Shown here: in pieces, positions 12,104 through 22,428 of the stretch
Numbering within the stretch: position 1 is the first letter of the stretch
Layout of the letters: every line of letters begins with the position of its first letter
Assembly (NCBI GenBank): GCA_964019425.1
Contig: OZ025808.1
Span: 186,001 to 250,000, forward strand
Source of the DNA: Flectonema sp. DT1601
Taxonomy: Eukaryota; Euglenozoa; Diplonemea; Diplonemida; Diplonemidae
Reading direction: 5' to 3'
Length of the DNA stretch: 64,000 nt
Notes under the pieces: model-generated
What the model saw: only the letters and a program-made list of their open reading frames with translations
Database searches by the model: none
What the model was told of the DNA's origin: nothing
Position numbers and translations under genes: made by a program

Positions 12104-12490
12104 AATGGCATCGCAAGTAAGACGTTATATTAAAATGGTGTTTATGTGTGTTTACTGTTGGGAAACTATTTAACTTACAATTACATAAATGTTATTTCCG
12201 TTTAAAACTAAAATAATAACAGAGATTCTGTTATTGGATTGTTGCGTTTCTACCCGAGCTAACCTGAGAAATCTAAATAGGTGTATTCCTGTAAGACAAT
12301 TAATGAAGACGGGTCACAATAATGTGAACACTTATTTCAAATATATTTGTCGCAACTGATAAAACCGATTAAAAAAGCGACAACTCAATTTGTTCTTACA
12401 AATACAACGAAGCAGACGAGGAGGTCGCGGAGTGAAATATTTGCTCTTCGCGAAACAAGTGTATCAATACGGTGTGATTACATGGGACTG

Positions 12491-12717
12491 TTTGTTTGTT
12501 TGTTTGTTTGTTTGTTTGTTTGTTTGTTTGTTTGTTTGTTTGTTTGTTTGTTTGTTTGTTTGTTTGTTTGTTTGTTTGTTTGTTTGTTTGTTTGTTTGTT
12601 TGTTTGTTTGTTTGTTTGTTTGTTTGTTTGTTTGTTTGTTTGTTTGTTTGTTTGTTTGTTTGTTTGTTTGTTTGTTTGTTTGTTTGTTTGTTTGTTTGTT
12701 TGTTTGTTTGTTTGTTT
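12491..12717 (+). repeat. (TTTG)n microsatellite, about 56 units
   Basis: An uninterrupted run of TTTG units of about 226 bases (CAAA on the minus strand). It lies just past the stop of the XRN2-like gene. Because that gene has a GTATGC donor at 12760, the tract may lie inside its last intron rather than in the 3' UTR. Both strands' frames through it give meaningless Cys-Leu-Phe-Val repeats. Confidence 0.97.
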
Positions 12718-12723
12718 TATCTA

Positions 12724-15522
12724 TCAGTACAGTTTTTCATCATCAGTAAAATGCGCATACCTGAATCGCGTGTTTCGGATAGGATTTCCCCGAAAGTTAC
12801 CACCTCTCATAGGTCCAGCGTATTGATGATTGCTTCTTCCAGCAGTTCGACTATGATTACTATTACTAACTCCTTTGTTATTGTTATTGTTATTGAGGTT
12901 GTTACCTCGTCCTCTACCTCTTCCCCTGGGCACACCAAGTGATAGTGCATCACGTTGAGCTGTGTTTGCAGCATTTGATCCTTCATTAACTCTACACATT
13001 CTAGGATTTCTAGAAGCATTAGGGTTAGCGATAACAGACTCAAATACACTCTCCTCACAAGCAACAAGATCTTCTTCTGTCAAAGCTGGTTTTGGAACCA
13101 ACGTATCAGGAAGTAAACTGCTACTATGTGGATGAAATGGTGGAAGTAGAAACACAGCACTCTTTACCTGATTCTCAGTGATAGGGTCGACTCCCAAAGC
13201 GTCATAACCAACGTCGAATTGCCCACCAATCTTAATCCTTTCCTGTTCAGCAAGAGGTTGGATCTGTCCAATAACACATCGACTAGAACTAATAGGATAT
13301 GAATTGTGATTATAGTGAGTTCCAAGGGTGTACATATTTTGAGGAAAAAGTCTTTTCACAGTAGCGGCTACACGATGGTCAGATATACTGTCTTGTGCTG
13401 GAGCTGCTCTGTTTTGTTCACAATTCTCAATGAGGGTAGCTATAGGATGTACGGAGTGAACGTAAACCCTTTCTTTAGTTGTAGAATTCCGCATCTGTTC
13501 TTGAGGAGATAATTTCTTTTCGACTTCCACAGCTGCTTGTCGGAGATTATCTTCATCAACAAACGGCAACAACACTCTTCCCATCCATTGAAACTTAACG
13601 CCTTCGTAGTCACATTTAATCTTAGTTGGATACATGTGCTTAATAGGTGAATCACGATGGGTCATAAACCAATGTGCTGCATCAGGTAGAGCGCCCTTTG
13701 AAGCAGGTGGCATAACACCCATAAGTTGTGTGACAGGTGAGAATGGTTCTGATATTTCCATTCTGGGTGAGTTTGTAAAAGTTTCTGCCATTATGGTTAA
13801 ATCACTTGCAAAGGGAGGATAGTGATAAGGATAGTACCACTTCCATGAAGCAGTTCCTTGAAAATAATATCTCATCACCCATTGCACTCCCAGCAAGTAG
13901 TGATAAGACGCATCTAACTGCGCTAACTGTGCCGCATCTTCCCCATAAACGTCACTGAATTTCGATTTATAAAATCGTTCTTTCCAACCTGCTTCGCTGT
14001 AACGAATAGTGTCGGGATGCAAATCCCGTACATCCTCCTGTTGGTGTTGTTGTTGTTGTTGTTGTTGTCGTAATTCTGTACAATATTTCTTATTGTGTAA
14101 TAAAACACATACCGCTTGTTGCTTATTTAACGCGATTATATCTTTGAAAAGATCTTCAGGGCTCGTCTTGAGCCGCCTGGCTTCAATAGTTTTGTACATT
14201 TCTGAAAGTCTGTCAAGTCTATCACTTTTTTGACGATCGTCTCTTTTCTGTTATTATTTAGTGTCGATCGGGATGACCTTTTTTTTTTTTAATAAAATTA
14301 ACAATAATTTTATTTTTATCAGTTTGCATACCTTAAAGAATTTTGTTTTTTTCTCATTGTTCTTAGCACAGCGTGCTTCAAATATTAAGTCCTCCTTGTC
14401 TCCAATAACCCGTAGAAGCATAGCGAGGCGAGGCATGTTGACTTCTCCGTGATCGCAGATGTAACCTCCGAAATCTTCTAGATGATGAGTGTAGAATTCC
14501 AATAGTATGTCAAGACCTCCTTCTCTGATCTCAAGACTTGGAAGACAAGGAAGAAAGTCATTTCCTGAGAAGAAACAAATAAAAACAAAATCATCCAAAC
14601 ACCTCTCGAAATCATATCTCATCGGAAGAGGTCGTTTTCTCAAATGAACTAAATCACCCTCAAGGTATTCTCTGACGATACTACAATGCAGGAAATCATA
14701 GTTTGAAAGTCCTGGATCACAGTAAGCTTTGTTTCGACCTTTTTCTTGTGGATTTCTCCAATCAATATGTTCTCTAATAATTGAGAAGTATGGCTCATGA
14801 GTTGTTAGTGCCAACATTACTAAATCAGCGTCCAATCCGTAAACGCAGTGGACTGTGTTTGGATTGTATTCAGGACGAGATCGACAAGCTCTAATATAAT
14901 TCATGATTTTGTGTTCTCCTTCACCCGGTACGTTAGAGTCTGATAGTACTACAGCTAACTTACCGAAGTAAGGATCGCTGTTAACTCGTTCATAAATATA
15001 CCACTGAAGTGATTTCGTTAATCGTATCATAAAATCAGTTCCTGGAGTGATAACATTTTGATCCCATTGAGGCTTTGGAGGTGGTGTTGGATATCCTGAG
15101 CTCTGAAATCTCTGAGCAAGAGTTGCCTTTAACTTATCATGTTCATCCTTTATTTCAGCTGATTTAAATCGTCTACTTCTTTGTTGATTCATCTTAGCTC
15201 TTGGAGCCGTACCATCCAATGCTAAGTATAAAACTTTTCTTGGTCTGACTAAAGAAACAACTTCATCAACCATTGCGAATATTCTCAGCATCATATCCTC
15301 TTCAGATTCAGGTAGTGGATCGCAACTATGACAACATGGATGGACCAATCCATTCATGTCTAGGTATAGATTATCAAATTCAATACCATTAGGATTAGGT
15401 TGGTCTAGATCAATCTGAATGGATTCACCATTTTCAGTTGTTTGAGGTATCGTTTCATACGCTGGTTGTAGTGTTTTTGGATACTTATGAACTAACCATT
15501 TGAAAAAAGATGGAATACCCAT
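12724..15522 (-). CDS. XRN2: 5'-3' exoribonuclease 2 (nuclear XRN2/Rat1 type)
   Basis: The nuclear 5'-3' exoribonuclease degrades 5'-monophosphate RNA in transcription termination and rRNA processing. Exons are 15522-14332 and 14247-12724, giving 904 aa. The 84-base intron has a GTATGC donor and an AACAG acceptor and keeps frame. The N-terminus MGIPSFFKWLVHKYP, LYLDMNGLVHPC, the block APRAKMNQQRSRRFK, VPGEGEHKIM and YGLDADLVML are XRN catalytic-core motifs. WKWYYPYHYPPFASD and QLMGVMPPASKGALP match the XRN2/Rat1 C-terminal domain. The tail is RG/N-rich. The second exon contains a donor (CAG|GTATGC at 12760). If it is used, the CDS would jump the TTTG repeat to an acceptor at 12289 and end R-N-T-P-I at 12273; otherwise it ends at 12724. 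The ATG lies 12 bases after a CAG. Confidence 0.93.
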
Positions 15523-15918
15523 CTTTAGCTTATCCTGAATGTTTTTTTTTTTTTGAATTAAAATTTTTGAAAAAGAAATTTCTTAGAAATAACAAAAAAA
15601 AACATAGTTTCGTAGTTCTGAAATACGTGTTTTTGACATTTTTATTATTGAGTCTGGTTTAGAAGAACTACACTTTTAGCAAGTTGGAAAAAAAAAAACT
15701 TCTCTTTTTTTTTTTAAAACTTTGTTCAATACCAAGGAACACTGAACTCCTTCGTCACTCTTTTTTGACTCTTCAAGGACACATCAATTGTTAGAAACAA
15801 GATAGGTAACCCACGTGAAGAGCACACTGCTTCAAGTATGATCTAAATATCTATGATAGTGACGCATGACTACTTACCTAAGGATTAATGATCGGCTGTG
15901 ATTTAACGTCCGTAAAAA
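15523..15918. other. Intergenic spacer
   Basis: About 400 bases between the last exon of the Nup85-like gene and the XRN2 start. It has a few short A/T runs and no gene that I can see. A CAG acceptor motif lies near 15535, just before the XRN2 ATG. Confidence 0.6.
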
Positions 15919-18381
15919 TTAATGAAGAGAAGTATGACCGTGAGTGTCGGGTGATGTCGAGCAAATTGCCTTGCAGGATGCCTTAACAAGTGCCTGTTGT
16001 TGTTTTATTTGTTATATTGACTGCTGCTTTTTGACTAACTTAGTACGCGTGAAGTTGAAAATAACATACGAAATGGAGATCACCGACAGCCTCGTCGATC
16101 CCTTCTTCATAGTAGTCTCTGTTTACAATATTTGTGCAGTCTTCTAACGTACATGCGAGCCTTCCGATAGTTTCACCCGAAAAGTAACAAGTTGCTGTTT
16201 GATTTTTTAATAATTTTTTTTGTTCTCACTCACCGAATGTTATGTCAAACAAATCAAACATACAATCGTCTTCGAGCAATGGCGAAATTAAATGAAAAGT
16301 TGCGAACTTCAACAACGGAGGAGATGCCTCATCTGTGACGATATCGAGTGTTGCTGAGCGGAGGTCTTCAGTGCGCTGTTCTCTAAAGGCGGAAGTGACT
16401 TTACTGATTAAAGGAGTCAAAGACAGTACTTGAAGAAACGTAACTGCAGGTCTTCCCAAAACACTCTCCGCCTTCGTACCAACAGCTGATGCTGACGGCC
16501 AGTTGAATAAATGTTTCGTAAGTAAAGCCTCAGCGAGACTGAGTATTGGTGAGTTCATCTGTATTGTTAATGATGTCCTTTATGTAAACAGATTATGGAA
16601 TTGATGATGCAATGAAATAAAATAGAAATAATACATACCCAGTCACGTTCACCCAAACCAGGTTTCTTCTCAGATCGCAAGACTCGTAGTGACCAGGTGT
16701 GAATGATATCAATAAGATATTGTTCAAGAGAACAGTAGTCAGCAGCTTGGAGTAATCGACGCATTCCCTCTACTATTAAACCCCTTCGGAATAGGGTATG
16801 GCCGTGAAGGCAAACACAGTCCTGGATAGCAGTTCGGATGAGTCCATCAGTATCGAGAGGTTTCCATAACTCGTACATACTGGTAAGGCAATCAATACCA
16901 TTTGAGTTTAGTTGAAGATGAGGAAGACTATTTAGAAGAATTGGTAACCCTTCTTGTCCAGCCCACAGAGCATAGTCGAATGCCTTTTGCCAATGATGTG
17001 GAGTTACAGTCATTAGATCTGATGAATAACTTGAAAATGATCGATCTCTTACATTATGAATTTCATGTTCAGGATTACCCACAAGCGATGAACTAATAAT
17101 TTCAAGTAAATGCGGGACCAGCCCAGGAACACCGAATCCTGACATATGATTTATGACGTTTAATATTTCTCCTCGGAGGACCATTATTATTAATTTTTCT
17201 TCCTCAGGAAGTTCACACATGTCACTCTCCTGCATTCTTAAATGTTGAAATAAGGAGTCGGAACCAGACAGGATTTTAGACATTCTCCCCTCAAGCATAC
17301 CTGGCTCTACGTAGCTGCAGTACATTGCGAGGAACTCATGCCACTGAAGAGTATTGTGATCTACTAAAGCTTCACTAACAGAAAGGATATCCAAAACGAG
17401 AATGCTGGCATTCATGAGAGATGATAAAGGAGTCGAGTCAACTTCTTGTTTTAATTGATTGTGAGAAACGTTTGAGTCTTCAACAATATGAACGCTGCTG
17501 TAGACTTCTTTAATTTTAGTTCTCCAAATTGAAAAACGTGCGTATACGTTGTTACTGTTTTGAGTCATGTCATCATAAAACCCATCATACTCCTGACAAA
17601 GTTCTACTAACGTTCGTAGTAACGTCGCGCAAGGACCTTGTAAGGAAAAACAACCTGACAAACTTGTAAAAATAAAAATTAAATATAACGCTTTCGATAA
17701 AGTACCAACCCTACCTAGCTTAGCAAGTCCAACTATGTATTCATAGCAATCTGACGATTTAGATAGCCATTCGGTCCAATCAGAGGCTACAAGTTGAACT
17801 TGAGACTGAATAGCGATATTTTCTTGTTGCTGAATACAATACGTAATAGACGTGTAAAGCTGTGTCAGCGGATCAAGTACCGCTGCGACGTCTTCAACAA
17901 GAGTGATTGGAGCAGGTGGTAGCTGTCCCAACGACGCTTCACAAATACCATGAACTTCATGAGCCGATGACAACAGAGATCCTTCTTGCCAGTTTCGATA
18001 GAAATCGAGATATCCAAAACCAGGTTTCCAAATTCTATTAATTGACATATTGTGTATTAAACACCAGATACGAGAAGCGTACTCAGCAAACTTCGCAGCG
18101 TCATCCATCGATCCAATATCCTCAATGCCAGCAGTCTGCACCTCTTCTTGTAATGTTTTAGCATACAAGCTGTAAGCAGTCATACATCTATGTGATGTTA
18201 AGCTTGTTGCTGCAAGGTCTTGCATGTCTTTACCGGCGGCTCTATTTCTTGCAACTGCGTCGTGTAGTGTTTCTAGGAGGACTTTTTCAGCATTTCCTCC
18301 ACTACTGCATAAACCCGCTCCGTTTTCATCAACACCAGTCTGCAGCTCATGACATATCAACTGAGGTAGTGATATCGCCAT
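15919..18381 (-). CDS. Nup85-like nucleoporin (Y-complex), five exons
   Basis: A probable Nup85 of the Nup107-160 (Y) complex, an alpha-helical scaffold of the nuclear pore. My exon model is 18381-17715, 17636-16639, 16558-16234, 16194-16070 and 15993-15919, giving 729 aa, close to family sizes. The introns are 78 (in frame), 80, 39 and 76 bases. Family-like segments include LIIMVLRGEILNVINHM, HHWQKAFDYALWAGQEGLP, HTLFRRGLIVEGMRRLLQAAD and, in the last exons, LLEDDCMFDLF followed by YFSGETIGRLACTLEDCTN and ALVKASCKAICS. These align in order with the Nup85 C-terminal half. The 78-base intron is inferred from GTAGGG, the ACAAG end and the hydrophobic junk it would otherwise encode. The assignment rests on weak, ordered similarity; another alpha-solenoid protein is possible. 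Confidence 0.68.
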
Positions 18382-18772
18382 TTATTTGACTGCTTTTTTT
18401 TTATGGAAAAAAAAAAAAATAAAGTTAAAAATTAAATTCTACAACTGTCTACTTATCTGACTTCTCGAACCTGTTAAAGAATAAAATAGTCAATCCTATA
18501 ACTACGATTCACAAAAAAAACAAAAGCAAAGATAACAGGTACAGGAAAGGTATAAAACAATACGACTAAGCAGTAAATAGAATACAAGACAACTCATGTG
18601 AAAATGATTTTTTTTTTTTTTTTTAATTTTTTTTTTTTTTGAAGAATAAAATAAAGACAATCGTAAAGTCTAAGGGGAACAGGTGAAATCACAAACAGCT
18701 ACTAGTGTGTAGTTTACGTTTCGTTTTTTTTTTTTTTAAAAAATTAAGGAGGTAAAACGCTCACAGACAACA
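18382..18772. other. Intergenic spacer
   Basis: About 390 bases with two long T runs (18608-18640 region) and a poly(T) run near 18724. No gene seen. It should contain the 3' UTR of the upstream coiled-coil gene and the 5' splice-acceptor region of the Nup85-like gene (AAGCAG, 8 bases before its ATG). Confidence 0.55.
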
Positions 18773-21625
18773 CTAGATAATATCTTGTTTATTCAGAATA
18801 GGAGATCTTGATCGATCACGTGACCTGGGATCACGTGAACGTTCTCGTGAAGCGGTTCGATTGTGAAGTGTTGACAAAACAGAGAGTCTACTGCAAGCAT
18901 TTCCAAGTTGTTGTTCTTTCTCTCTGAGGGATGCGATCTTACTTCTATAACTGTTGGCTTCTTTAACTAAAATCTTTTCCTTTTCAACAACATTATGTTT
19001 AGCAGTTTTAATATCATTCGTTACTTTGTGAAGTTCCGCACGAAGGTACGCACCAGTCGTTGAACTATCGGATGTCAGAAGTCGATGAATTTGAGGATTT
19101 TGATTACCTGCTTGCGACTGTTTATCAGTTAGCTGTTGGAAGGTTTTTTGAATTGTTGACATTTGACTGCAGACAGCTGCCAAGTCTTCTTCAAGGTTAC
19201 GTCTCTCTGATTTGACTTCCTTTAAGTCAGAACAGAGCTCATCATACTGCCGCCTGCTATCGGAGAGAACTACTTCTTCAAATGGTGATGGTGACCTCAC
19301 TGGAAGTACATCATTTTGAGATTGTTTAATAATTTGTTCTCTCCTCCATTCTTCATGAAGGTCAGCTGATGGTCTCGGATCTCGTTCTCTCTTTTTCGCA
19401 GAGAATTGCTGTCGCTTTGCTGGTGTCTTCACGGGTGTCACAGGTGGTGTCAGATCTGAAATTGGATTACGAAATGGTGAAAGGTTTCTATGATCAGACA
19501 TCATTACGTTAGGGTGTGAGTGAGTTGGTGTCACCTGCTGTTGGCTACCTGGATGACTAAACACAACAGGAGAAGATAAGTGAGAAGGCAATGGCGATGG
19601 TGCACTAGGCTCTTGAGCAAACCCAAGCTGTGGAGTAGTACTTTGCGTCTTATGAGTGTTAAAAACTGCATCATCAGTAGAGACCAGAAAGTCTGGTGGA
19701 GGTGGACTCTGACTAGTTCTTCTCTGCAATCCCTCACTTGGATCCAAGACAGGTGGTGCTTTTGGAGAAACAGGACAATCCAATACCGGACTTGGACTCG
19801 CTACGCTCTTAGAAACCTCAAATGAAACAGACTTCGTTGTATTTGGAGGTGATCCCATATTCTCAATGAGGTTAATTAATTTGTCTAATTTGTTGTTTTT
19901 TTCCAGAACTTCTTCTTCTTCTTTTTGAGGGGGTTCCTTTTCCTTAACCTCTGACTGGTTCAGCTTAGCACAAACAGAACCTAATTGCTTTTCAATAGCA
20001 TAAACACGTTCCCCTAATTCAATAGAGAAACTCCCGTTTGTTTCAAGAGTGGATAGTCTGTCTGTGATCTCTTCTTTATCACCGAGTGAGATAGATATTA
20101 TTTCTGGAGGTTTACGAACGACTGATAAGTGTCTGTTTGCATCAAGTACATCAAGTTTTTCTGACATTGACTTGTGAGCTCTGATTAGCGGGTCTACTAT
20201 TGACATTATTTCTGTTATTTTCTTATTCGCATCGGAGGAACTATTTGACTGTTGTTGTTCATCAACGATGACAAGTTTCTTATGAATGGCTGCTACAGCT
20301 TCTGATAAACTCGATATCTTTTGTAATGTTTCTATATCAGATTGTAAAGCAACAGGTTCTTCTTCTTTAGAAGCAGAATTGATATCCGTTACTGTCTGCA
20401 CTGTGTTAAGAGCACTGGATAGCTCATCAATGCGCTGATGAACTTCATTAAACAGATCTGTTGAGCCTTCAGTACTATCTTTAGAAGGCAGTTCTCGCAT
20501 CTTACTTTCTAAGTATGATATTCTATCGCCTGTCGTATCTGTTGACAGCATTGTTGTTAACGCTTCGACTTTGTCTGATAAATTTGTTGTCTTTTTATCG
20601 TTCTTTTGAACTTCGATATTAACAATTTCCTGTACAATCTTCTTCAGGTTTACTTTATCTGATTCGTTGCTAGAAGAGGCGACTGCTTGAGCTGTAGCGT
20701 TTTGCTGATGAAGACGAATGTCAGCACAGATGCTTCTGGTTTCAGTGAAAGCAGATGTTAGCTGAGTGATGTCTTGTTGCATTGAATTAATACGATCACG
20801 TTGTGTTTGAATTTCTAATGTGATACTTGGAATCGTTGAGGTAGACAACACATTCATTGCGGTACTAACAGCGTCTACATTATTGTTTTTATCATTCGAA
20901 CTTAGTGATGAAACACTCAACTTAGTGAGTTCTGATAGAACAGTAGCGAGCTCTTTTACTTTCTCATTTGTTGATTCAAGAGAGGCCTCAACATCTTTTG
21001 TGTCTTCTCTTACACGCATATTGTTAAGAGTTAAGTCATCACATTTTATTGATAAAGCTTCCATCTGTGCATCGTGTGCTGCGTGAAGAGGTAACAAGCT
21101 CTCTTGAGACTCCTCCAGAAGGTATATTGATCCACTACTTTGTCTTATGTGATCTGATAGCTTATCTCCTAAAACAATTAACTCCTTCGCTAAAGTATCA
21201 TGAGCTATTGTTAAAGGTGTTGTAACACTGGTGTCTGTTGTTGGGATGAGTACTGGTCTAGTGGAGCTTAGCGAAGCCAATTCAATTTTTATATTCTCCA
21301 CTGCGATTGATGTTTGTTTTTGCATTGCTATCACTTCACCCAACATCTTTGATTGAGTTTCTATATTCCTCATGCCTGCAGCCATTCCTGTTTCCTTTTT
21401 AGATTTCTCATTCTCCAATGCAGTTAGTCTCGCCTCTAAGTCTTTCATCTTTCGTGATGTCCCTTCTTCACGTTCTACGACTAGTTTTGCGAGAGACATG
21501 TTGTTGTGGAGTTCCCCGTTTCCTCCTTGAAGGAATAAATAATAGTTAATGAGAAATAGAAATATTATCTTACGTCGATAGATACCGAGTCCGTCAGACC
21601 ACCGAGTACCAGTTTGGTGGCTCAT
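18773..21625 (-). CDS. Large coiled-coil protein with conserved-looking N-terminus and SR-like tail
   Basis: A 934-residue protein I do not recognise. Exons are 21625-21574 and 21525-18773. The 48-base in-frame intron (GTAAGA to TTCAAG) would otherwise encode a hydrophobic insert. The spliced N-terminus reads MSHQTGTRWSDGLGIYRR then GGNGELHNNMSLAKLV, compact and unlike the rest, so possibly a docking motif. Residues about 45-560 are long heptad-type coiled coils. About 580-760 are Pro/Ser-rich linkers containing repeated SPSP and TPP motifs, candidate phosphosites. About 790-910 are coiled coil again, and the tail is RS/RD-rich (SRERSRDPRSRDRSRSP). A cytoskeletal, flagellar or centriolar scaffold is plausible but unproven. 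The ATG lies 13 bases after TTTCTACAG. Confidence 0.82.
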   Translation of the reverse strand: MSHQTGTRWSDGLGIYRRKIIFLFLINYYLFLQGGNGELHNNMSLAKLVVEREEGTSRKMKDLEARLTALENEKSKKETGMAAGMRNIETQSKMLGEVIAMQKQTSIAVENIKIELASLSSTRPVLIPTTDTSVTTPLTIAHDTLAKELIVLGDKLSDHIRQSSGSIYLLEESQESLLPLHAAHDAQMEALSIKCDDLTLNNMRVREDTKDVEASLESTNEKVKELATVLSELTKLSVSSLSSNDKNNNVDAVSTAMNVLSTSTIPSITLEIQTQRDRINSMQQDITQLTSAFTETRSICADIRLHQQNATAQAVASSSNESDKVNLKKIVQEIVNIEVQKNDKKTTNLSDKVEALTTMLSTDTTGDRISYLESKMRELPSKDSTEGSTDLFNEVHQRIDELSSALNTVQTVTDINSASKEEEPVALQSDIETLQKISSLSEAVAAIHKKLVIVDEQQQSNSSSDANKKITEIMSIVDPLIRAHKSMSEKLDVLDANRHLSVVRKPPEIISISLGDKEEITDRLSTLETNGSFSIELGERVYAIEKQLGSVCAKLNQSEVKEKEPPQKEEEEVLEKNNKLDKLINLIENMGSPPNTTKSVSFEVSKSVASPSPVLDCPVSPKAPPVLDPSEGLQRRTSQSPPPPDFLVSTDDAVFNTHKTQSTTPQLGFAQEPSAPSPLPSHLSSPVVFSHPGSQQQVTPTHSHPNVMMSDHRNLSPFRNPISDLTPPVTPVKTPAKRQQFSAKKRERDPRPSADLHEEWRREQIIKQSQNDVLPVRSPSPFEEVVLSDSRRQYDELCSDLKEVKSERRNLEEDLAAVCSQMSTIQKTFQQLTDKQSQAGNQNPQIHRLLTSDSSTTGAYLRAELHKVTNDIKTAKHNVVEKEKILVKEANSYRSKIASLREKEQQLGNACSRLSVLSTLHNRTASRERSRDPRSRDRSRSPILNKQDII

Positions 21626-22006
21626 TGAAGTTTCAATGCTGTAGAAAGCTATTTGAAGAAAAAAAACTAAAACGTTAATTGCGTGAATGCGATATGTATA
21701 TGAAACTACTACTAATGTTAATACAATAATAAACTAAACACACAAAAAAAACGACCGCAACTAAAAAGAAAGAAAAAAGTGGCTTTAGGGAAATGCCCCA
21801 CCACCTTTTCTTCTTTTCTTTTTCTTTTTTTTTTTTTTTGCAGGGAGATTTCTATAACAGAGATAGTGTATACAGTGCATCTATAACTTTATTTGTTTGT
21901 TCTTTGTTCCGTTTTCATTTTCTTTTTTTCTTTCTTCTAATTATTTTGCTTTTTTTTTTTTTTTTAATTGTTTTTCTTCATAAACTTTAGTTCCTAATAA
22001 TACAAA

Positions 22007-22258
22007 TAATACGCGCAGAGGGCTACTCTGTTAGATTCGATCAGTCAACCGTATGTCACCCGAGAAGCGGTATCGTAGCCTGCAAAGAGAGTCAGAAGAA
22101 GGGGATCGGTGCTATTACCTTATAGTAATACGCGCAGGGGGCTACTCTGCTGCGTTCAGTCAGTCAACCGTATGTCACCCATGCCTGAGACTAGCGGTAT
22201 CGCAACCTGCTTGTCGAAGCTCGAAGAGAGTCAGAAGAAGGGGATCGGTGCTGTTGGT
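22007..22258 (-). repeat. Tandem duplication of a ~115-135 base unit
   Basis: Two head-to-tail copies, 22007-22121 and 22124-22258, share blocks such as TACGCGCAG, GGGCTACTCTG, GTCAACCGTATGTCACCC, AGCGGTATCG and AGAGAGTCAGAAGAAGGGGA. The second copy has two short insertions. On the minus strand each copy begins just after an AG and reads HRSPSSDSL, followed by a short Arg-rich frame and a stop. The unit sits between the 3' end of the IQ/coiled-coil gene and the next gene. It could be a duplicated terminal exon of the upstream gene, a duplicated 3' UTR element, or a small RNA; the sequence alone does not decide. Confidence 0.85.
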
Positions 22259-22428
22259 TTATTATTTTTTTTGTCATTCGTTGTCAGAGCCAAAAAGAAG
22301 TTAGCAGCACTTACTATCCGGCATCAAAGACAGGAATCGTATAGAAAGTTCCAGCTAACCCAACTAGTGAATCCACAAGAAGACACAAACTGCGTTTTCT
22401 GTTGTGACAGAACACATGACTGCGTATA

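Noticed and set aside
12347-12942. Long plus-strand frames of Cys-Leu-Phe-Val repeats
   Set aside because: They are translations of the TTTG microsatellite, which is open in all frames.
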